Assembly: GCA_949752795.1 (NCBI GenBank)
Contig: OX457061.1
Span: 121,664,152 to 121,728,151, forward strand
Reading direction: 5' to 3'
DNA length: 64,000 nt
Source of the DNA: Hyperoodon ampullatus
Lineage: Eukaryota; Chordata; Mammalia; Artiodactyla; Ziphiidae
A model generated the notes under the pieces. The model saw only the letters and a program-made list of their open reading frames with translations. It did no database searches and was not told where the DNA came from. Of the stretch, positions 56,108-64,000 are shown one piece after another; the stretch's first letter is position 1; every line of letters begins with the position of its first letter. Both the position numbers and the translations under genes were made by a program.

Positions 56108-57482
56108 AGAGAATAGGCAAAATTTGGGGCAAACATTTGGACCTGCTGAGAGAAGTCACATTTATGATAACTGGTTAACAACTATTGGCCACTGGGGGAG
56201 GCAAGGAACTCAAGTGAAGAGCTGTTGTGAGATGAGGTTCTGTCTGTCTTTGACAGACGGAAGAGGATGCTTCAGAGTCTGCTTCAGAGTCTGCCGGGAA
56301 AGAAGTACTGTGCTATCCGGCCTCAGGGGCCACCCTGGCAGGTCCAGACACATGAGCAGCTGACATTTGGTGTGGTGATCAGTACTGATCTTAATCAGTA
56401 CCTCCAGCTGTCTCCAAATGCGTCCTCTTCCCAGCTGCTGTGGCTCCAATAGCTTCGGTTTTATGTATTTCTTTAAGAACAGATCCTCTGTTATTATCTT
56501 GAACTGGAACATCAGAAACACATCAGTTTTATGTCTCTCACTCATCTGGAGTTCAAAGTATTGCAACAGTTCTGTTTCTTTTCTGTAGGAAATCACGGCA
56601 GGTGACCCTGAGGTTTCCCAACTTGAAGTAAGTGCATTGAACAGTCAGGGGTTTCGAAGATTGAGCTTATGAACTAAAAGTCCACACTAACCATGTATCG
56701 GGTCAGAATAACTTGCTGTTGGAAAATAAACTGCTATAATAGCTCAGAGCAAACACTGAGTTTTGTCAAAAATCTGTCACTTTCAATGACAGTGAAGACT
56801 GCATTTAAGGAGTCACTCTGCTTCTGCCTTTGCAGATGTGGTTTCCTACATGTCCTATAAAATGAATCTGTGGAAGTAATCAAGGAATATCCACTACCCA
56901 GTGATGAAATAAAAAGGTCACTCAAGAATTATTAGCTTATTTTTTTGTTAGATATTAATCAAAAAATTCCAACCTGCTTTACTGATAATTGATATCATCT
57001 ATTTTGACTTAATTCTTTAATTTCATTTCTTGGAAACAAGGCACATGATTTTCTCTGTAAAAGTTCAATTACCAGTTGAAATTGCATTAAGTTTTTAAGC
57101 TACTGAATTAAATTAGGTGCTTTGATACAGTAATTGACTGAACAGTTTAACATCAAGCTATAAGAACACAGAGACATTTACAATGAATCAATAGTATTGG
57201 TGAAACCACCTCCCAGCTGACCTGCAAATAGCAAATCTCAGCTCCCATTTTGTGAAAACTGATGTATTTTCACACCGAAAGTTGCCTCTTTTCTTTTTCT
57301 TTTTTCCCCAAATGTTCATCTTAAGGAATTAAATCTGAGAAAGGGGGGAGGGCTGTGTTTTGAGGACAGAGGTCACCAAACAGACTCCAAGCCCTGAGGT
57401 GGGGCAGTGAGGCCTCCTTTGCTCAATTCCTTCTCTTCACCCACGTGTCCCCTCACCTGAGAACAGAAATCAGATTTAAAAC
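56108..57482. other. Unique sequence, no gene seen
   Basis: A 128-codon minus-strand open stretch at 56210-56596 has a plausible composition but no family I recognise. A 14-base unit (cttcagagtctgcc-like) is tandemly repeated at about 56270-56295 inside it. I do not call a gene. Confidence 0.45.
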
Positions 57483-57713
57483 AAGACAAGGGCTTCCCTG
57501 GTGGTGCAGTGGTTGAGAGTCCGCCTGCCGATGTAGGGGACGTGGGTTCGTGCCCCGGTCTGGGAAGATCCCACGTGCCGCGGAGCGGCTGGGCCCGTGA
57601 GCCATGGCCACTGAGCCTGCGAGTCCAGAGCCCGTGCTCCACAACGGGAGAGGCCACAACAGTGAGAGGCCCATGTACCGCAAAAAAAAAAAAAAAAAAA
57701 AAAAAAAAGACAA
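57483..57713 (+). mobile_element. CHR-type tRNA-Glu SINE, medium form, long poly(A)
   Basis: Head 'gggcttccctggtggtgcagtgg', 'gcggagcggctgggcccgtg', 'caacgggagaggccac', then about 28 A. The duplication aagacaa is at 57483-57489 and 57707-57713. The long uninterrupted tail indicates a recent insertion. Confidence 0.96.
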
Positions 57714-58369
57714 AACACACAAACAAACAAAAACACCAGGAGAGGGAATTAAAATAGCTGCCACTAAAGTAATAAGATTTTTGAACAGTAGAGAGAAATC
57801 ACTGGGACATATTATTATCCTTGTTGTCAGAAACTTGGGGTCACATAGGAAGTTGTATCAAGGGGCCTCTGGGATCCAGGGATAAAGCAGGACTAGAAAA
57901 AAACACTTGGCAAGAATGTGGGAGGAATCAGGCTGCCCCTCAAAAAATTACTGTCCTTTTATTACTCAAGTGGCCCAAATAGGAAATGGATTCCTCTGAT
58001 ATGTGATAAGGACCTTTACAAGGTTGTAATAGTGGCCAGGTTTCTTGGTTACCATTACCGTAGCGAGTGGGAATATTTCATTTCAAAGATATTTTTCCGA
58101 CTGTCTTAAATCCTGTGTGTAAAGAGGAAGCAAAAAATGAAGAGAAAAACAGAAAACAATAAGCTAGGCCACAAGGGTAAAAAAGACAAAAAAAAAAAGG
58201 TCTGTGTATGTACAGAGCACACAGTCTTTGGAGGACAGTATTATAAAAATAAATTAAAATGTAACATGGTAAATGCTATTACAGAGATGTGGATAAAACG
58301 TGGATGGAGGACAGGGCAAGGTCGGAATCCTCACGGCATTTGAGATGGGAGTTGAAGAAATAACAGCAG
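57714..58369. other. Unique sequence, no gene seen
   Basis: Nothing recognised. Confidence 0.5.
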
Positions 58370-58830
58370 TTTGCCAAGAAGCAAGAAAAATGCAAGTGTG
58401 GTATTCCAGTCAGGAAGAACAGTGCTGAAGCCTGGCATTTACAGGATGAGACAGTTGATGAGAGAAGAGTATACAGTGCATGGAAGATACAAACGCAAGA
58501 GAGGCTGCCAAGTCTCCGAGGAGCCAGAACAAAAGGCCCTTCTCCCAACCTGCCCAGGCAGTGCTTCTCCAACTGTCACTTGAACCTGAATCACCTAGAG
58601 GAGGGCTTGATCCATCACAGGGCAGGGGAACGAAGAGTTTTGCTTTCAGCAGGTCGGTGGGAAAGCGGGGGTTAGATGGGGCATTTGGATTGAAGGTGAG
58701 GATGGGGGGGAGGCCAGACTTTGCTAATTCTGCAGAGCTAGGGACTACCCTGCCAGGTAACACTGAGATAAGGTGCTCTGATTTCATCCTGAGGGCGATG
58801 GAGCGACCACAATGACAGACCATAGAGCAC
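58370..58830 (-). repeat. Old L2-like sequence with a hAT-like piece
   Basis: 'gcaagtgtggtattccagtcagg' and 'aaggtgctctgatttcatcctgagggcgatgg' resemble antisense L2. Between them 'cagtgcttctccaactgtcacttgaacctgaatcacctagagg' resembles the end of a MER5/MER20-type hAT element. This accounts for the 159-codon minus-strand open stretch here, the longest in the window, which has no domain. Confidence 0.4.
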
Positions 58831-58960
58831 CATGAATGGAGAGACATGCGTATCATTGGCTTTGGTTTACAGTGTGGCGTATTACCCAAGTATGAAAGTC
58901 TGGTAATGGGAAAATCAATATGAGATTACAAAATATTCTAATTGAGAGATCAACAAAAAT

Positions 58961-59043
58961 CTCAGTTCCCTGACCAGGGATTGAACCTGGACATGGCAGC
59001 GATTGTATCGAATCTTAACTGCTAGATCACCAGGGAACTCCCG
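58961..59043 (-). mobile_element. tRNA-Glu SINE fragment (head only)
   Basis: 'ctcagttccctgaccagggattgaacctgg' and 'agatcaccagggaactccc' are the tRNA-related half of a short-form SINE on the minus strand, with no tail. Confidence 0.85.
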
Positions 59044-59069
59044 AGAGCTTCCTATCCTGGTAGAAACTG

Positions 59070-59284
59070 AAATAAAGAGGAATGGCAAAGAAATATGTCT
59101 TAGGTAGAAGCAATAGGATTGGACGTCCTCTTGGATTTGAGAGTTGCCATAAAGAAAGAAATGAGGAAGGACAAAGTAAGTCTGAGCCCAGGAGAACAGG
59201 AGCATAATAGAGGCATTAACAGAAGCATAGAATATAAAACACTGGAGCAGGTCTCAAGATGGAGGGGTACTGGGACTTCTATTT
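59070..59284 (-). repeat. Probable L2 fragment, antisense
   Basis: 'ggattggacgtcctcttggatttgagag' and 'aatgaggaaggacaaagtaagtctg' loosely follow the antisense L2 RT region. The element is heavily worn and is cut by the SINE that follows. Confidence 0.3.
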
Positions 59285-59509
59285 CCAGCAATATTGCTTT
59301 TTTTTTAAAGATACTTTTTGATGTGGACCATTTTTAAAGTCTTTATTGAATTTATTACAATATTGCTTCTGTTTTGTGTTTTGGTTTTTTGGCTGTGAGG
59401 CATGTGGGATCTTAGCTGCCCGACCAGGGATCAGACCCGCATCCCCTGCATTGGAAGGCGAAGTCCCAACCACTGGACCACCAGGGAAGTCCCCCAGCCA
59501 TATTGCTTT
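59285..59509 (-). mobile_element. tRNA-Glu SINE with a long specific 3' tail domain
   Basis: The near-exact duplication ccagcaatattgcttt / ccagccatattgcttt stands at 59285-59300 and 59494-59509. Inside, on the minus strand, a short-form SINE head and body are followed by about 75 bases reading 'acagaagcaatattgtaataaattcaataaagactttaaaaat', then an A-rich end. That tail belongs to the element because it lies within the duplication. It marks a distinct SINE subfamily. Confidence 0.88.
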
Positions 59510-60474
59510 ATAGATAATTTAAAAAACATCCTGTACAATGCTGGATTAAAAAATAAATCCTTTTTAGGGCAGTGAAAATACCCTATATGATATTATAATG
59601 ATGGGTACATTTCACTGGACATTTGTGCAACCCATAGAATGTACAACACACAGAGTGGATCCTAAGGTCAACTACGGACTTTGGGTGATTACGACATGTC
59701 TATGTAGGGTCATCCTTGGTAAAATATACCATATGGTGAAGGATGTTGATAACAGGGGAAACCCTGCATGTGTGGGGCAGGGGGTACATGGGAATCTCTG
59801 TACTTCCCTCTCAATTTTGTTGTAAGCCTTAAGCTGCTCTAAAAAATATATAAAGTCTTTTGAAAAAAACAAATCTTTTTGACATTTAGGAAGGCACACA
59901 GTGTCTGATGCTGCTCAAAGATTAAATAGGATAAAAAAAAAAAGATTAAATGGAAAACAGAACAAATCTTTTTAGATTTGGCAGCCGGAGAGCATTCATT
60001 ATCTTCCTAGTGAAAGTAGTTTCCCTCCACGGGGAGAGAATAAGCCCAGCTGTAATCAGTTGAGGGGTGCATGGAAGTTCAGAGCGTGGGCACACCAAGT
60101 GTGACTGCACTCCTGAGAAACGTGATAGTGAAGAGAAGGGAGGTTACACGAACTTGGTGGAATGTTTGGATCGAGAGAAATTGGTGGTGGTTGTTTAAGG
60201 ATAAGAGGAATTTTTAGCCTGTTTGCAGGCAGATGCCAATGGAAAGGAAAGATTCAAAATTCTTGAGATTGGCTATAACTGGTCAAGCAAGGCCCACAAG
60301 TAGGCAGGAAGTATTAAGAGATGTCAGCCAGAGGATGTTGCATTTTCCTGTTTCTTCCATATCAGTAAGAGCTAAATAATTGTCACTGATGACACTTTTT
60401 GAGTAAGTATTGGATGTGAATCTCATGTTACCAGCTGAGTTGCACCTGCTCTATTTATTTTCATTATTTTTTTT
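59510..60474. other. Unique sequence, possible worn L2 antisense
   Basis: A short local duplication, 'aaagattaaat', occurs near 59920-59950. Nothing coding. Confidence 0.4.
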
Positions 60475-61010
60475 TATAAATCAACTTAATTTCAGTTTCC
60501 AAGCCCCACTGGGCTACTGTGAAACTTAGCCTTCTGAGAGTCTTTCCTTGCCCCACCCAGAGTATTGCTCTGGTTCTGGGGTCACGTGAAATGATATTAC
60601 AGGCTCTGGCCATCTGCGAACATCCTCCCAATGACAAGAGTGATCCCCTGAGCCTGTCGGTGTGGCTCCTTCAGCTCTGGTGGATCTTTACTATTCTTCC
60701 TTATCCTTAGGAGCCCACTGTGATCCTGTCCAGGCCCCCCCTGCCCGAGGCTCTGTGATGGCCCTCCTCTTGGGGGTCTTCCCAGCTTTTCAGGCTCTGC
60801 CCCGAAGCATGCAGACCCCTCTGCTCTCAGGATTCACAGCCCCCTCCTCCTCTCCCTCTGCTTGGGGACCTTCTGTGTCCTCTGGAGGAGCATGTGTTCC
60901 TTTATGTTTTTTCAAGGCACTCTATCTCTGTCTTCAAATTACAACCTCCCCCCCCACCTCACTTCCTGCTTCCTTCAAAACCTAAATTCTCGGAAGGTTT
61001 GAGCCTTTAA
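60475..61010. other. GC-richer sequence, no gene assigned
   Basis: Two overlapping plus-strand open stretches (60519-60710 and 60662-60985) lie in C/T-rich DNA ending in a run of eight C. Composition is Leu/Ser/Pro-rich and no domain is seen. It may be worn L2. Confidence 0.35.
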
Positions 61011-61157
61011 AGAAATAAAAGAATGATTTTCAAGCCAGTTGCACTTTTCTGTCCTGCTCTAAATTGCTTGAAATGTTGGTGTGGTGGGTGGAGGACCGAA
61101 AGAAAGTAGAAGATACAGAGGCGAGATAGTCATACACACGCAAGCACACACGCACAT
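61011..61157. other. Unique sequence with short CA-rich run
   Basis: 'cacacacgcaagcacacacgcacatc' near 61130 is an impure CA microsatellite. Confidence 0.5.
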
Positions 61158-61330
61158 CATGTGCCAGCACACATGCCCAACATTTTACATGTATTGGCGC
61201 ATTTAAACCTCATACAACCACACGAGAGAATATTATCTCCAGTTTACAAGTGAGAAAACTGAGGCTTTGGGAGATTATTTGTCCAGGTTTTAAAAAATAG
61301 TACATAATAAAAGTAAGAATTCAACTAAAA
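61158..61330 (-). repeat. MIR SINE fragment
   Basis: 'acattttacatgtattggcgcatttaaacctcatac', 'attatctccagtttacaagtgagaaaactgaggct' and 'gtaagaattcaac' follow antisense MIR closely. Confidence 0.85.
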
Positions 61331-62042
61331 AAACCTCATCCCCAAATCCACCCAATTTATCAGTTTACTAACCTCTGCCTAATGATAAGTTTGCTAAAGA
61401 TAAAATAATATGGACCTTTACATAGATCTACTGAAATAGCAAGAGGCTTCAGAAAGGTCTGCCTTTTATTTATACTTATGTAGAGTTTAAAGACATGATT
61501 AGCCCCATTTCCCAGAAAAATACATGAAAATGAAGTTTAACATGGATATAATCACATCAAATATTTATTTAAAACTTAGCCTTGACTTTAGACTTTTTGA
61601 GGACAGGGTAAACACTTCTATCTCCCCTCAAAATGCCTAACACATTCCCTATAAAGTAATAAATAGTAATCCCTAATAAATAGTAATCTATATTCCCACC
61701 TATAAATAGATCTGGCAGTTGCTCAGTGAGGCTCATGCAGGGCTCAGGGCAGAATAACTGTCCTGGGAAAGCAGATCTTTAGATACTAGATACTTACTGC
61801 CGGGAAACCTTGTGTTCATCTTGAGACCCGAGTGCTTTTTTATTTTAGGGGCCCTCTCAATTGTGTTATTGATTCAGAGTATCGTAGGGTAGGCAGTCTG
61901 GTACTTACCCCAAGAAAATGCAGGGATAGAGTGGCAAAGTATAGAAAATTGTGACCACCCTTTAAAAAAGGGATTTAAATATATGTATCAGATTTTAAAA
62001 AAAAAATCCATTCCCTTTGACTCAGTAATTCTACTTCTGAAA
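61331..62042. other. Unique sequence, no gene seen
   Basis: A tandem of 'ccctataaagtaataaatagtaat' style units lies at about 61650-61690. Nothing coding. Confidence 0.5.
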
Positions 62043-62452
62043 ATTTAACCCTGATGGTCTTTTGATGGGTCAACTTCGCTAAGCTACAGTCCCAGTTATT
62101 CATGAACACTTATCTGCTATGAAGGTATTTTTTTTAGATGTGATTAAAGTAAAAACTCAGTTGACTGTGAGTAAAAGAGATTATCCTAGATATCCTGAGT
62201 AGGCCTATTCAATCAGCTAAAAGGCCTGAAATGGGGCTGAGGCTTCTCAGAAGAAGCAATTCTGCCTGTGGACGGATGGCAGTTTCAGGCCAGCCCAGAG
62301 GGTGCCGGCCCGCTCTTCCGAACGTCCCGCCCTGAGATTCCATGCTTGCCTCGCAGGCCTCCACGAGGTGAGCCAGCTCCTTGCACTCTGTCTCTTAGCA
62401 TACATCTCCTACCACTTCTGCTTCTCTGGGTGAGCCCTGACTGACACTCGAA
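62043..62452 (+). repeat. Mammalian interspersed repeat, same family as 24.86 kb
   Basis: 'tgatggtcttttgatgggtcaacttcgctaagctac', 'gatgtgattaaagtaaaaactcagttgactgtgagtaaaag' and 'ttctctgggtgagccctgactgacac' match the opposite orientation of the 24857-25232 element (gatggttaattttatgtgtcaacttg ... ctggagaaccctgactaatac). An old LTR-like family whose name I leave open. Confidence 0.65.
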
Positions 62453-62636
62453 AAAGAAATAATCTGAAATTTGTGAAAGTGTCATGTAATGAGGTGACCA
62501 CAAGAGCATTTTTATAATAGCAAACTTAAATGTGCACTATTGTGAGTTCAACTGATGTAATTATGGCACAGTCACTGGTTAGATGTCTACACGTGAAGTT
62601 TTGGTCATAGTATAAGAAAAGCTTATGTTTAAATTT
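62453..62636. other. Unique sequence, no gene seen
   Basis: Short spacer. Confidence 0.5.
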
Positions 62637-63178
62637 AAAATGTAGGATAGATTACTCAGCCATAAAAAGAAACGAAATTGAGTTATTTGTAGTGAGGTGG
62701 ATGGACCTAGAGTCTGTCATACAGAGTGAATTAAGTCAGAAAGAGAAAAACAAATACCGTATGCTAACACATATATATGGAATCTAAAAAGAAAAAAGAA
62801 ATGGTCATGAAGAACCTAGGGGCAAGATGGGAATAAAGATGCAGACCTACTAGAGAATGGACTTGAGGATATGGGGAGGGGGAAGGTTAAGCTGTGACAA
62901 AGTGAGAGAGTGGCATGGACATATATACACTACCAAACGTAAAATAAATAGCTAGTGGGAAGCAGCCCCATAGCACAGGGAGATCAGCTCGGTGCTTTGT
63001 GACCACCTAGAGGGCTGGGATAGGGAGGGTGGGAGGGAGGGAGACGCAAGAGGGAAGAGATATGGGGACATATGTATATGTATAGCTGATTCACTTTGTT
63101 ATAAAGCAGAAACTAACACACCATTGTAAAGCAATTATACTCCAATAAAGATGTTAGGGAAAAAAAATGTAGGATAGA
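62637..63178 (+). mobile_element. Young, very short LINE-1 copy with exact target duplication
   Basis: The exact 15-bp duplication aaaatgtaggataga flanks it at 62637-62651 and 63164-63178. The 512-bp insert holds the last ~45 codons of ORF2 (to the stop TAA near 62785), the whole 3' untranslated region, 'gcaattatactccaataaag', and an unusually short A tail preceded by TTAGGG. It is the same subfamily as the copy at 50.5 kb. Nothing translatable of use remains. Confidence 0.97.
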
Positions 63179-63735
63179 AACTATAGAGAGTATGGTCCCA
63201 ATTATGTAAAAGCGCATCCAAAAAAAAGCTTAGAAGGGAACTTGTATTAAAAGACATTGTCTTTGGGAGGTAGAACTATTTATTATATTTTAAACTGAGA
63301 AAAAGCAAAGTAAATTTTAATAATTAAAAAAAATCTAGCAGTTTATGTGGTGCATTCTTTCAGAATTAAGGATATTTCCAAATATACATAATTTAAAAAC
63401 TACTGCTTTTAAATTCATGGGCATTTTTCCAAGAAATCTGGTGCTTTAAGATTTTATGCAATGATAATATATTCTTACATAATACATAAACTTGAATAAC
63501 TTTATTGCAAATCTGGTGAGCTGCTTGATTCTAGGGCCAATGGCATAAATAAGATGAAGGCAGGGATCATTGCAAAGGAAGGAATGAGCACTCTGAAGTT
63601 TCAAATACTTTGAATAACAGAGCAAAGCAAGTTTGAATAACTTGTTCTTATTCAAGTCACAAGTTGTGATACATTCTGTACGGCGCTAGTAAAGGCTTAC
63701 TATACCTAGCACAACCTGTCAGAAACTATGCACAT
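63179..63735. other. Unique AT-rich sequence, no gene seen
   Basis: Nothing recognised. Confidence 0.55.
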
Positions 63736-63971
63736 AAAAAGTACAGATAGGGGCTTCCCTGGTGGCGCAGTGGTTGGGAGTCCGCCTGCCGATGCAGGGG
63801 ACACAGGTTCGTGCCCCGGTCCAGGAAGATCCCACATGCTGCGGAGCGGCTGGGCCCGTGAGCCATGGCCGCTGAGCCTGAGCGTCTGGAGCCTGTGCTC
63901 CGCAACGGGAGAGGTCACAGCAGTAAGAGGCCCGTGTACCGCAAAAAAAAAAAAAAAAAAAAGTACAGATA
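63736..63971 (+). mobile_element. CHR-type tRNA-Glu SINE, medium form, exact target duplication
   Basis: Head 'gggcttccctggtggcgcagtgg', B box 'aggttcgtgccccgg', 'gcggctgggcccgtgagcc' and about 20 A. The exact 14-bp duplication aaaaagtacagata is at 63736-63749 and 63958-63971. Very close to the medium-form copies at 13.0 and 57.5 kb, hence recent. Confidence 0.97.
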
Positions 63972-64000
63972 AGATAGTTATTCTGATCCTGCTTGCTGAA

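Noticed and set aside
56210..56596. A 128-codon minus-strand frame as a possible gene
   Set aside because: No recognisable family, a small tandem repeat inside it, and no transcript signals. It is kept only as a note in the gap description.
58410..58889. The longest open stretch in the window (159 codons, minus strand)
   Set aside because: It runs across worn L2-like and hAT-like sequence, has no domain, and has no splice or poly(A) context.

Overview
This window is mammalian nuclear DNA and shows no intact protein-coding gene. The repeat content points to a cetacean (whale or dolphin). There are about fifteen tRNA-Glu-derived SINEs of the CHR type. Three forms occur: a long form of about 300 bp, a medium form of about 200 bp carrying the 'gagcggctgggcccgtgag' block, and a short form of about 110-170 bp. 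They sit among L1 elements of the cetartiodactyl type. I saw no BovB or Bov-A elements (ruminants) and no PRE-1 (pig). The species cannot be fixed from the sequence alone.

Layout. 1-13.4 kb: an LTR-like retrocopy, a 1.9-kb L1 with a dead ORF2 tail, three SINEs, old L2/MIR/L1 fragments and an antisense L1 split by a SINE. 13.4-20 kb: mostly unique AT-rich DNA, an old antisense L1, a hAT-type element and a 1.2-kb L2 remnant that still shows reverse-transcriptase-derived sequence. 20-27 kb: C/T-rich, built largely of old L2 fragments, with a pair of inverted ~60-bp arms and a diverged direct duplication. 27-38.4 kb: L1 tails, two MLT1-class LTRs, a tRNA-Glu-like segment beside an LTR-like segment, microsatellites and two notable palindromes. 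38.4-45 kb: unique DNA, then the remains of a gammaretrovirus-like provirus (decayed env end plus 3' LTR) with a SINE at its env/LTR junction. 45-64 kb: an old L1 split by a SINE that carries extra 3' sequence, two young 5'-truncated L1 copies with intact target-site duplications, and several young SINEs.

The window is therefore intergenic or deep intronic. Its features do not form a pathway; they record nested retrotransposition. The active machinery in this lineage was L1, whose enzyme is known to mobilise SINEs and other polyadenylated RNAs. Target-site duplications seen directly at ten insertions show this. A few short protein-like stretches (4.9-5.1 kb and 19.6-20.06 kb, both minus strand) are not explained by repeats I recognise. 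I found no CRISPR array, operon, functional tRNA or rRNA gene, or convincing new biological system.
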